Shown piece after piece: positions 1-6,129 of a stretch of DNA of 9,203 bases (positions are counted from its first letter, which is position 1; every line of letters begins with the position of its first letter). This stretch comes from an uncultured Methylococcaceae bacterium (lineage in GTDB: Bacteria; Pseudomonadota; Gammaproteobacteria; Methylococcales; Methylomonadaceae). The position numbers were made by a program, and so were the translations under genes. Location of the stretch: positions 1 through 9,203 of the forward strand of contig CAIQND010000124.1 in the NCBI GenBank assembly GCA_903873045.1, written 5' to 3'. The notes under the pieces were generated by a model. It made no database searches and had not been told where the DNA came from. It worked only from the letters and a program-made list of their open reading frames with translations.

Positions 1-661
1 GGAAAATCCTATTCCTTTTATTATTCTTTCCGGCATGACAGGCTCAGGAAAAACCCGCTTAATCCATAAGCTCAAAAATTTTGTTGATCTTGAAGGTCTT
101 GCCAAGCATAGAGGCAGTGCTTTTGGAGCACATGTTGGAGAAAGCCAACCGCAACAAGCTACGTTTGAAAACAAGTTGGCCCAAGCGCTTTATCAAAGGA
201 CTGATAATTTTATTCTTGAGGATGAAAGTCCCAATATTGGTCGCTGTCACTTGCCTGACAGCTTTTATGACCGAATGATTCCTGCGCCTATGGTGATGAT
301 TGAAACACCGGTTCGACAGCGGGCACTTGAAATTTTTAAAGAATATATTCAAATGCCTTTAGTAAGCGGACGGCCGTTGCGTGAATTGGAACAAAGCTTT
401 GCCCAAAATATAGAACGAATTAGAAATAAGCTGGGGGGACTGGAGTGCGATAAAATTAAAAGCATTCTAAAGCTGGCGTTTAAAGCCGAGGTAATGGCTG
501 AAGAGAATATTGCCGCTCATCTCGACTGGATTGAACGCTTGCTCTCACACTACTACGACAAACTTTATCAGCATTCACTGTCTTTAAAGTCACGAAAAAC
601 CTTATATCAAGGTTCTTGGCAGGAGTGTCTGGATTTTTTAAAGAGTCTGCAACATGAATAA
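1..661 (+). CDS. mnmH: tRNA 2-selenouridine synthase MnmH (SelU/YbbB), 5'-truncated by window edge
   Basis: MnmH replaces the sulfur of 2-thiouridine at the tRNA wobble position with selenium from selenophosphate, by way of a geranylated intermediate (family knowledge). The frame is open from base 2, so the gene starts outside the window and about 219 C-terminal residues are visible; the E. coli protein has roughly 364. The visible part begins just before a P-loop, GMTGSGKT (visible residues 11-18). It continues with the family signature DLEGLAKHRGSAFG (29-42). The N-terminal rhodanese domain with its catalytic cysteine lies off the window and cannot be checked. The ATG at 35 is an internal Met inside the P-loop and not the start. 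The stop at 659-661 overlaps the selD start by 8 bp, which suggests translational coupling in one operon with the enzyme that supplies its selenium donor. Confidence 0.93.
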   Translation, partial: ENPIPFIILSGMTGSGKTRLIHKLKNFVDLEGLAKHRGSAFGAHVGESQPQQATFENKLAQALYQRTDNFILEDESPNIGRCHLPDSFYDRMIPAPMVMIETPVRQRALEIFKEYIQMPLVSGRPLRELEQSFAQNIERIRNKLGGLECDKIKSILKLAFKAEVMAEENIAAHLDWIERLLSHYYDKLYQHSLSLKSRKTLYQGSWQECLDFLKSLQHE

Positions 662-2930
662 AAATGCAATGCCGGTGGTTTCCGATTTGGTTTTACTTGG
701 CGGTGGACATGCCAATATTCAGGTTTTAAAGATGATGGCCATGAATCCTCTTGGCGGACTTAGAATCACCTTAATATCCGACCAAACCCATTCGCCTTAC
801 TCCGGGATGATACCGGGTTATTTGGCGGGGTATTATGCTTATGAAGACTGTCATTTTGATTTAAGAAGGCTCTGTGAGGAACTGGGTTTGCGCTTTATTA
901 AGGCCAAAATTATTGGGATAGATCCGCAAAGAAAAAAAATCCGGCTGGAGAATAGGGCTGATCTCAGTTACGATTGCGCGTCAATTAATGTGGGTATTGA
1001 ACCTAGAAGCATAGAAAAATTAGCGCAAGAGTCCGCGTTTAAAATTATCCCGCTTAAGCCGATTTCACAATTCATTACGCATTGGGATCAGTTAATGGCT
1101 GACCTAAAAGTGTATAAAGGTAATGATTCGTTAGCGCTGGCGGTTGTTGGTGCCGGTGCTGCCGGTGTTGAAATCTCGATTATCCTGAAAATGTTAATTG
1201 ATAAAAACCAGTGGAATGCCACGGTGAGTCTTATTCACCGGCATGACACTCTGGTTTCAGAAAAAGATCGTCAAGCCCAGAATCAGCTATTAAAAACGCT
1301 TAACGCATTGAACATAAACTTCTACCAAAATACCGAAGTGCTTGAAGCACAGGAAAACGGTTTGGTGCTTAAAGGCGCTAATGGATTGGTTCATACTGAT
1401 GTTTTTTATAGGGCACTGATAGCCACCCAAGCGGCTGCGCCCAAGTGGTTTAAAAATTCCGGACTTCCGGTAAACCAGGATGGTTTTTTAAAAGTGACCG
1501 AAAAACTGCTCGTTGAGAATGAAGATTCGCTTTTTGCAGTGGGAGATTGTATTCACTTTTCGCCATCGCCGTTGAAAAAAGCAGGTGTTTATGCGGTCAG
1601 GCAGGGAATGACACTTGAACACAATATACGCGCTTTTTTTACCCAACAATCCTCGTTAAAAACCTTTTATCCCAAAAAAAATGTGCTGTCTTTAATAACG
1701 ATTGGCGACAAGAAAGCACTGGTTCATCAAGATAGTGCTTCTTTCCTGAGAGTGTTATCGCCTGAGCTGTTATGGATAGTTAAAGACTGGATCGACAAAC
1801 GTTTTATGGCGCGTTTTCAGGCCAAAACTTTTACGGTAAATCCCGGGCAGGTTAGTAAAGTTATGCCGGTGCCTAAAAGCTCGCTTGTTCCTGAAGATTG
1901 GCAAGACAACACCTGCGGCGGCTGTGGCAGTAAATTGGGGGCTTCCACGCTCACTCAAAGCCTGAATAAACTGACGATTCCACAAGACGACTTTGTGTTG
2001 CTGGGTGTTAAAGACGGGGAAGATTGTGCGTTGACTCAGGTTTCCAAGAATACCCTGTGCTTGCAAAGCATTGATCAATTTCGGTCTTTTATTTCAGATC
2101 CTTATTTGCTGGGTCAAATTGCAACCCAACATGCCTTAAGCGATATCTACGCCATGGGCGGCGTTGCCAAGACCGCGCAAGTTGGTTTAACGCTTTGCGC
2201 TGCTGCCGAGAAGATTCATGGCGAAGATATTTTTCAAGTGATGTCAGGCGTGCTGGATAGTTTGACTAAAAACGCGACTGCACTGGTTGGCGGCCACACC
2301 GGCGAAGGCGCGGAGCTTGCCATTGCCATTGCCATTGCCGTTCAGGGCGAAGTCGCGCCGAAGCAGGTGTTAAGAAAACAACTGACTCAACCCGGAAACC
2401 AATTAATCCTCACTAAACCAATCGGCACGGGTGTCATTTTTGCCGCTAATATGCTTGCCCAGGCCAATGGAAAATGGGTGGATGCGGCGATTTTAAGTAT
2501 GTTGCAATCCAACAAAACAACGCTGGAAACTATCCAGTCTTTTACTGTTTCCGGTTGTACGGATATTACTGGCTTTGGCCTGTTAGGCCACGCGGTTGAA
2601 ATGCTGGATAAAAGTAGTGATAACACATTAGGCATTAAAATTGATTATAAAGCGATTCCTTTATTCGATGGCGTTAATCAATTATTTGAAAAAGGCTATT
2701 TTGCATCGATCGCCGATAAAAATCATCAATCGTTACGTCCTGTATTGAGCACTGAGGTAAACATTCAAAACTTCCCTGCGCTTTTTGATCCCCAAACCAG
2801 TGGTGGATTATTGTTTTCAGTACCCTTTCATCAAACAGAAGGCTGTCTAAAAGCCCTTCATCAAAAGGGTATTTCCAACGCGTGTGTTATCGGTGAAGTG
2901 ATTGAGGGAAGTAAAATAATCATTATTTAA
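654..2930 (+). CDS. selD: Fusion: N-terminal FAD/NAD(P) oxidoreductase + selenide, water dikinase SelD
   Basis: A 758-residue two-domain protein. Residues 1 to about 400 are a pyridine nucleotide-disulfide oxidoreductase/NDH-2-like flavoprotein. It has an FAD dinucleotide-binding motif LLGGGHANIQVL (14-25), a second Rossmann motif VVGAGAAGVE (164-173), an FAD-contact motif FAVGDC (294-299) and AGVYAVRQG (310-318). Residues from about 413 are SelD, which makes selenophosphate from selenide and ATP. It has CGGCGSK (421-427), where C424 and K427 match E. coli Cys17 and Lys20 while Cys19 is Ser. D457, D474 and D497 (HALSDIYAMGG) fit the metal/ATP aspartates. LVGGHTGEG, TGFGLLGH and DPQTSGGLLFSV follow. 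The catalytic position is Cys, with no in-frame TGA. Such fusions are known (the N-terminal family is, from memory, TIGR03169); the flavoprotein's reaction is unproven, and supplying reduced selenium is an inference. The start at 654 lies inside the mnmH end. No selA, selB or tRNA-Sec is in the window. Confidence 0.95.
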   Translation: MNKNAMPVVSDLVLLGGGHANIQVLKMMAMNPLGGLRITLISDQTHSPYSGMIPGYLAGYYAYEDCHFDLRRLCEELGLRFIKAKIIGIDPQRKKIRLENRADLSYDCASINVGIEPRSIEKLAQESAFKIIPLKPISQFITHWDQLMADLKVYKGNDSLALAVVGAGAAGVEISIILKMLIDKNQWNATVSLIHRHDTLVSEKDRQAQNQLLKTLNALNINFYQNTEVLEAQENGLVLKGANGLVHTDVFYRALIATQAAAPKWFKNSGLPVNQDGFLKVTEKLLVENEDSLFAVGDCIHFSPSPLKKAGVYAVRQGMTLEHNIRAFFTQQSSLKTFYPKKNVLSLITIGDKKALVHQDSASFLRVLSPELLWIVKDWIDKRFMARFQAKTFTVNPGQVSKVMPVPKSSLVPEDWQDNTCGGCGSKLGASTLTQSLNKLTIPQDDFVLLGVKDGEDCALTQVSKNTLCLQSIDQFRSFISDPYLLGQIATQHALSDIYAMGGVAKTAQVGLTLCAAAEKIHGEDIFQVMSGVLDSLTKNATALVGGHTGEGAELAIAIAIAVQGEVAPKQVLRKQLTQPGNQLILTKPIGTGVIFAANMLAQANGKWVDAAILSMLQSNKTTLETIQSFTVSGCTDITGFGLLGHAVEMLDKSSDNTLGIKIDYKAIPLFDGVNQLFEKGYFASIADKNHQSLRPVLSTEVNIQNFPALFDPQTSGGLLFSVPFHQTEGCLKALHQKGISNACVIGEVIEGSKIIII

Positions 2931-2993
2931 TTGTAACTAATCAGCCCAATTCAAGCTTGCCAAAAAATCGGTTTCTGAACCTAATACACCTCC

Positions 2994-3347
2994 ATGAACA
3001 TTCAAATACCTAGCCATGAAGAAATACAAAAAGCCTTCATTGAAGGCGAAGAGGCTATTTTGGTGTTATTTGACAAATTCGAAGCCCCCGTCAAGGTACT
3101 GGCCAAACAGCTGGAAATACAGGCAGCGACAATAAAAGAACTTCAAGCAAAGGCGGTTAAAAATAGCAGTAATAATTCAAAACCACCGTCAAGCGATGGT
3201 TACGAAAAAAATGAACCGCTAAGCTTGCGTGTCGTGGGTAAGCTGCATTGGTTGCATTCAGCCTTAATCGACAAACTCACAGATTATAAAATCCACGCTA
3301 AACGTGGACTATATCTTATGACCCCGTTTAAGAGACTTTCTGGATGA
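2994..3347 (+). pseudogene. IS66-family transposase (TnpC) remnant with internal deletion
   Basis: The 117-codon frame begins like an IS66 transposase. It has a coiled N-terminal helix with LAKQLEIQAATIKELQAK, followed by the hallmark NSSNNSKPPSSDG (residues 57-69) and SLR (77-79). At residue 79-80 it jumps to VVGKLHWLH...DYKIHAKRG, which resembles the GKLHWLHVASTxxLTYYxxHAKRG stretch near the start of the IS66 catalytic core. The zinc-finger-like and linker segments that normally separate them (well over 100 residues) are missing, so the join is near 3228-3235. After HAKRG the sequence stops resembling the family and ends at a TGA, so most of the DDE domain is absent. No tnpA or tnpB neighbours and no inverted ends were found. 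It is dead as a transposase. Even base composition suggests an old, decayed insertion between selD and the VOC gene. Confidence 0.8.
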
Positions 3348-3353
3348 TCTGAA

Positions 3354-3404
3354 TTGCTTGAAAAGCCGGTGGTTGTTTTATAATGCTGGGTGAGAAGGTA
3401 TAAT
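3354..3404 (+). promoter_or_regulatory. Candidate sigma-70 promoter region for the VOC gene
   Basis: Two exact TATAAT hexamers lie at 3379-3384 and 3399-3404, ahead of the ATG at 3438. The first is preceded by TTGAAA (3358-3363, 15-bp spacer) or TTGCTT (3354-3359, 19-bp spacer). The second has only TTGTTT at 3373-3378 with a long 20-bp spacer. None has an ideal 17-bp spacer, so the exact promoter is uncertain. The position, just after the dead transposase and before the next gene, is right for a promoter. Confidence 0.4.
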
Positions 3405-3437
3405 TTCTTACCTACAAAGAAATATTCAATTTAACTC

Positions 3438-3812
3438 ATGCCAATAAACATAATTTCCCTGAACCATGCCAGCTTTATTGTTGCTGATATCACTATATCA
3501 CGAGAGTTTTATTGTGAGTTTTTGGGGTTGCAGCAAGTCGAGCGGCCAGATTTGGGTTTTCCGGGGGTATGGATACAAATAGGTGAGCAGCAGCTTCATT
3601 TATTGGAATTGCAAAATCCAGACCCGACAACAGGGCGGCCTCAGCATGGTGGACGGGATCGTCATGTTGCCTTAAATGTATTGGCACTCGCGCCTATTCA
3701 GGAGGTATTGAATAAAGCAGGTGTTGTTTATACCATGAGTATATCCGGTCGAAGGGCGCTTTTTTGTCGCGATCCGGACGGGAATACCTTGGAATTTATA
3801 GAGCAGGCTTAA
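3438..3812 (+). CDS. VOC family (glyoxalase/bleomycin-resistance fold) protein
   Basis: A 124-residue protein with one vicinal-oxygen-chelate domain, made of two beta-alpha-beta-beta-beta modules. The first module contains LNHASFIVADITISREFYCEFLGL (residues 8-31). The second contains GRDRHVALNV (72-81) and ends with the classic ALFCRDPDGNTLEFIE (107-122). Likely metal ligands are H10, E57 (or H54) in LHLLEL, H76 and E119. Single-domain VOC proteins of this size act as dimers on very different substrates (isomerases, dioxygenases, glutathione transferases), so the reaction cannot be read from sequence. No clear Shine-Dalgarno lies before the ATG at 3438; an AAAGAAA stretch sits about 15 bases upstream. 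The next gene, a flavin reductase-like protein, begins 87 bp downstream on the same strand, so co-expression is possible but unproven. It appears intact. Confidence 0.9.
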   Translation: MPINIISLNHASFIVADITISREFYCEFLGLQQVERPDLGFPGVWIQIGEQQLHLLELQNPDPTTGRPQHGGRDRHVALNVLALAPIQEVLNKAGVVYTMSISGRRALFCRDPDGNTLEFIEQA

Positions 3813-3899
3813 TTGCTATGGATTGGCTATCCGGTTTTATAGGACAGTTAATTATTCGAAAAAAACTATTATAACCATAATAAATATCCGGAGAAATAA

Positions 3900-4385
3900 A
3901 TGACAGTTAGTGTTGATGATTTTAAAAAGGCGTTGCAACTGTGGGCCAGTGGTGTCACTGTGGTGACTACAAGCTCTGAGAAGTTCGGCGTTCAAGGTAT
4001 GACAGTAACGGCATTTACCAGCGTTTCAGTTAATCCGCCACAGGTGTTGGTTTGTATTAACGACTCTGCGGATTCTGGAGCAGGTATTGAGGAAAGTCAG
4101 TCCTTTGCCGTGAATATTTTAAATGCTGATCAACAAGACCTTTCCAATCAATTTGCCGGTGGTACCAGCCAACAACAGCGATTTGAAAATACGGATTGGA
4201 AAGCAGGTATAACGGGCGCACCTATTTTGAACAACACCTTAATGTCTTTGGACTGTAAAGTAGTTGAGAAGGTATTGGCAGGTACGCATTGGATCATCAT
4301 AGGGGAGGTTCATGACTGCGTGTGTCGTTCCGGCGAACCACTTTTGTATTATCGTGGCGCTTATCGAGAACTTGGCAACGATTAA
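3900..4385 (+). CDS. Flavin reductase-like protein (FMN-binding split barrel)
   Basis: A 161-residue protein of the flavin reductase domain family (HpaC-like type). These enzymes use NAD(P)H to reduce FMN or FAD, often for a partner two-component monooxygenase. Family features seen: an N-terminal FKKALQLWASGVTVVTT (residues 8-24), then GVQGMTVTAFTSVSVNPPQVLVCIN (30-54), which is the flavin-binding strand-loop. FAVNIL (89-94), LSNQFAG (100-106) and the C-terminal HWIIIGEVHDC...PLLYYRGAYREL complete the fold. Length matches the family (about 150-190). The start is supported by CGGAGA at 3889-3894, which puts the Shine-Dalgarno 6-7 bases before the ATG. No monooxygenase lies nearby, so the physiological partner is unknown. 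The VOC gene immediately upstream could share the transcript. The ORF ends at 4385 and is followed by repeat-rich noncoding sequence. Confidence 0.9.
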   Translation: MTVSVDDFKKALQLWASGVTVVTTSSEKFGVQGMTVTAFTSVSVNPPQVLVCINDSADSGAGIEESQSFAVNILNADQQDLSNQFAGGTSQQQRFENTDWKAGITGAPILNNTLMSLDCKVVEKVLAGTHWIIIGEVHDCVCRSGEPLLYYRGAYRELGND

Positions 4386-4550
4386 CATTTTTTACTCAGT
4401 TGTTAAAAAACAGAACACGGATGAGACGGATTTTACTGATAGACACGGATAAAACGTAAGGTATTTTTGGCATCCTTCATAGAAGCCCAAAAGCAGTTGA
4501 CACTTTGTTTATCACAAAAAATGCTAATAATCTTTGTAGGTCGGGTTAGG
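4386..4550. other. Noncoding stretch with short ACGGAT repeats and the left half of a split palindrome
   Basis: I see no convincing gene here. ACACGGAT occurs at 4415-4422 and 4443-4450, with a shorter ACGGAT at 4426-4431 between them. This looks like a decayed tandem or dispersed repeat. At the right edge, 4540-4550 is the left arm of a GTCGGGTTA-type palindrome that was split by the miniature element beginning at 4551; its other half resumes at 4799. Confidence 0.5.
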
Positions 4551-4798
4551 CAGCAATTCTCATTATAAGAATACCAATAAAATCAAACAGATAAAATTAA
4601 TATTTTGAGGCTTGGTCTTTTTTTTTCGCAGACATCGCTGATGAGGATGGAAAAATCAAATTTAGAGCAAGTTTATGACCGGATTTTAGCTTTCATAAAA
4701 TATAAAATCTTGATCACAAGCCAATCTTATCAACGTCAGAGGCTTGTTATTGTTATAACCCTTTGATTTACGATATTTTCCCATAATGAGAATTGCTG
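4551..4798. mobile_element. 248-bp miniature inverted-repeat element (MITE) with 9-bp target duplication
   Basis: The left end CAGCAATTCTCATTAT (4551-4566) and right end ATAATGAGAATTGCTG (4783-4798) are perfect 16-bp inverted repeats. The element is flanked on both sides by the 9-bp direct repeat CGGGTTAGG (4542-4550 and 4799-4807). Removing the element and one copy restores an uninterrupted palindromic repeat of the GTCGGGTTA...TAACCCGAC type, which confirms the insertion boundaries. The interior is AT-rich and too short for a transposase. It holds only a 41-codon frame at 4641-4766 (MRMEKSNLEQVYDRILAF...) that I do not recognise; it could be a transposase scrap or chance. A 9-bp duplication fits several transposase families, including IS4-like ones, but the parent element cannot be named. 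It must be mobilised in trans, if at all. Confidence 0.8.
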
Positions 4799-4825
4799 CG
4801 GGTTAGGCGCTAGTCGTAACCCGAC
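4799..4825. repeat. GTCGGGTTA palindromic repeat, copy 1 (split by the MITE)
   Basis: CGGGTTA (4799-4805) is followed by TAACCCGAC (4817-4825) after a short loop. The matching 5' part GTCGGGTTAGG lies at 4540-4550, to the left of the inserted miniature element, so this copy once formed a complete hairpin of about 29 bp. It belongs to the same family as the copies at 4842-4868 and 6257-6341. Confidence 0.75.
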
Positions 4826-4841
4826 ACATAGTCGTTGATTT

Positions 4842-4868
4842 GTCGGGTTAGGCTTTCGCTAACCCGAC
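4842..4868. repeat. GTCGGGTTA palindromic repeat, copy 2
   Basis: Perfect 9-bp arms GTCGGGTTA (4842-4850) and TAACCCGAC (4860-4868) enclose a 9-base loop GGCTTTCGC. Pairing of GGC with the GC of the loop could lengthen the stem. It sits 17 bp after copy 1, as a tandem pair like the one at 6257-6341. REP-like palindromes of this kind are usually spread by a Y1/REP-associated transposase encoded elsewhere; none is in this window. Confidence 0.8.
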
Positions 4869-4894
4869 ATGGCTGGGATGAGCCGATTGAGAAG

Positions 4895-5092
4895 ATGGAT
4901 GGACGGTTTAAGCGCATTGTCACCGATCCTGCCAGTACGATACACAAAGGTGGCGCACGCTATCAGATAAGATCGACAGCACAGGCCGGGATTGCTATTA
5001 TTGAACCTTCCGGAACCCGTGTCAGCCTGTTCCCTGACCTTAATGATAATTTAGGAGCACCGCTATGGACGCTAAAATCATTGCTCGATTAA
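4895..5092 (+). pseudogene. Unrecognised hypothetical gene A, probably 5'-truncated by a repeat
   Basis: An open frame with coding-like composition runs from the palindrome at 4842-4868 to a TAA at 5090-5092. The first in-frame ATG outside the palindrome is at 4895; it has no well-spaced Shine-Dalgarno, so the original start was probably lost when the repeat inserted. The sequence reads MDGRFKRIVTDPAS... then STAQAGIAIIEPSGTRVSLFP (about residues 29-49) and ends APLWTLKSLLD. It is small and soluble, with no membrane segment. I do not recognise a family. Its end overlaps the start of gene B (5065) by 28 bp, and gene B has a good ribosome site inside gene A. This suggests the two were once a coupled pair. 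It may be a living short gene, but truncation is my preferred reading. Confidence 0.45.
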
Positions 5093-5431
5093 AAGAAAAA
5101 CGCACTAATACCGGTTGAAGCCTATCGGGAGTATGGTTATTATCAGTTTTCTCAGTGTGGCGAAGGCATACGCCTGCGTGAATCCAGAGACGATTTGCAC
5201 CGTCTGGGCAAGGACGACACGCCGGATGTACAGGAACTGGATGTTATCGTCATTGAGGCGGCTATTGCCAACACCTACGTCAATCCCGATTTGGTCAGCG
5301 ATGATGCCACCCAGCCCTTAACCGCGTGGTGGTGGCATTTGGGCAAAATCCGCAGCAAAAGTTACCCGCTCTCATTATTGCCTGCCCACCTGGATGCCGT
5401 TTATACCGAAACGAAAGCAGTGGCTGTTTAA
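5065..5431 (+). pseudogene. Unrecognised hypothetical gene B, interrupted by a single-base frameshift
   Basis: AGGAG at 5053-5057 stands 7 bases before an ATG at 5065. Translation from it gives MDAKIIARLKEKRTNTG and then TGA at 5116-5118. In the +1 frame the sequence continues without a stop from about 5114 to TAA at 5429-5431: VEAYREYGYYQFSQC..., then LDVIVIEAAIANTYVNPDLV, PLTAWWWHLGKIRSKSYP and LSLLPAHLDAVY. Removing one G from the GG at 5113-5114 joins the two into one frame of about 121 residues, so I read this as one gene with a one-base insertion (real mutation or sequencing error). The triple-Trp WWWHLGKIR segment is distinctive, but I cannot assign a family. There is no signal peptide or membrane helix. 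A shorter product could start at the ATG at 5195. It overlaps gene A. Confidence 0.5.
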
Positions 5432-5507
5432 GCCCCGTTTACCAGCTCCCTGCTATCACAGTCTATAGCTTTTTGATTTTACCCCCGTTAAATTTGCGTT
5501 AAATGGG

Positions 5508-5613
5508 CTGTAGAGACGCGATCAATCGCGTCTCTAGTCTGTAAATCCGCGACTATTGCATCTGTAGTCTATTAAAGACGTGATTAAAGACGCGATAAAG
5601 CGCGTCTCTACAG
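5508..5613. repeat. 106-bp inverted-repeat element with GAGACGCG ends
   Basis: The outer ends CTGTAGAGACGCG (5508-5520) and CGCGTCTCTACAG (5601-5613) are perfect 13-bp inverted repeats. Nested inside are a near-perfect hairpin, TAGAGACGCGAT (5511-5522) with ATCGCGTCTCTA (5525-5536), and a smaller one, AGACGCG (5588-5594) with CGCGTCT (5601-5607). The unit therefore looks like two similar hairpins facing each other around a 50-bp spacer. There is no coding content. I take it to be a dispersed palindromic repeat or a MITE; no obvious target duplication is visible. Confidence 0.65.
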
Positions 5614-5702
5614 GCCAAAACCATAATTCAGGTTAATTCCCAAAACCCCGCTATCGCCTATTCTGGACGCTGATTAATCGCAATCACCAGACAGGAACCA
5701 CT

Positions 5703-5768
5703 ATGGCAGACCCTACCGCACCCGAAACACACACCCAACCCTTGACACCTACTGCACCTGTTAGGTAA
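5703..5768 (+). pseudogene. 5' fragment of a gene (gene C) cut by the 360-bp element
   Basis: AGGAA at 5693-5697 precedes an ATG at 5703. The frame reads MADPTAPETHTQPLTPTAPV and then enters the left inverted end of the mobile element at 5764, ending at a TAA (5766-5768) supplied by that element. The Pro/Thr-rich start looks like a flexible N-terminal tail. Beyond the right end of the element (from 6127) the frame runs directly into another repeat, so the rest of the gene is gone. Family unknown. The good ribosome site is the main reason to think it was a real gene. Confidence 0.35.
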
Positions 5769-6123
5769 CTCGTAATAAATACCCCCTCAATTACCCTTAA
5801 GCTTGAGGTTTGATGGTCACATAGTATTTTGGCAATAATGCGTCCCGATCTATTCTGTTGGCAAATGCGTTAAAGGCCTTCTTCGTCATCCGCACGCCTT
5901 TTTGGTAAGCAGTTTCCACCAGTTTAATGACCGGACTAAGTCCTTCAAATGCCCGTCTTTTTGCGCCAGTTAGTTTTTTTGCTGCATCTTTAAGCGTAGC
6001 AATATATTGTTTCGATAAAGGGATCATGTTTTTAACGATGCTGGTGAAAATCATATCCATAGAATACAGGATGCCTAAATGATATTCTGAAAAATTGGTG
6101 GGGGGTATTTATTGCGAGTTGCC
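5764..6123. mobile_element. 360-bp deletion-derived transposon (MITE) with 23-bp inverted ends and TTA duplication
   Basis: The left end (5764-5786) and right end (6101-6123) are inverted repeats matching at 21 of 23 positions. They start GGYAACTCG and end with a run of five C, and differ only at the 3rd and 10th bases. A TTA trinucleotide flanks both sides (5761-5763 and 6124-6126), consistent with a 3-bp target duplication. The interior carries a minus-strand 87-codon frame that looks like the two ends of a transposase joined together. The element interrupts the gene start at 5703. It is non-autonomous and would need a full-length relative elsewhere in the genome. Confidence 0.75.
5797..6060 (-). 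pseudogene. Internally deleted transposase inside the 360-bp element
   Basis: An 87-codon frame. The better start is Met12 (6027), giving MIPLSKQYIATLKDAAKKLTGAKRRAFE. This is the kind of N-terminal helix seen in transposases of a group common in cyanobacteria and methanotrophs, where it is followed by a helix-turn-helix. Here the sequence instead continues with SPVIKLVETAYQKGVRMTKKAFNAFANRI and ends ALLPKYYVTIKPQA, which resembles the C-terminal end of the same kind of protein (LVETVYxxGVKLTKxAM...). The whole catalytic centre is missing and the join is near residue 41. Recognition is from memory and I do not name the IS family. With both inverted ends retained, this is a textbook origin for a MITE by internal deletion. 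Translation, if any, would give a peptide without catalytic residues. Confidence 0.55.
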
Positions 6124-6129
6124 TTAAAG

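Noticed and set aside
59..352. Minus-strand open frame of 97 codons inside mnmH
   Set aside because: It lies entirely opposite strongly conserved MnmH coding sequence and resembles no family; a shadow frame.
1770..2078. Minus-strand open frame inside selD
   Set aside because: Opposite the junction and catalytic region of SelD, where the plus-strand protein is clearly conserved.
4387..4410. T-run and A-run after the flavin reductase gene as a terminator
   Set aside because: Pairing is almost only A-T, with a bulge, and there is no GC stem; too weak to call an intrinsic terminator.
4641..4766. 41-codon frame inside the 248-bp miniature element
   Set aside because: No ribosome site, no recognised motif, and short enough to occur by chance; mentioned only within the element entry.
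4835..4894. Coding start of gene A inside the palindromic repeat
   Set aside because: The first codons would be made of the repeat sequence itself; more likely the repeat replaced the true 5' end.
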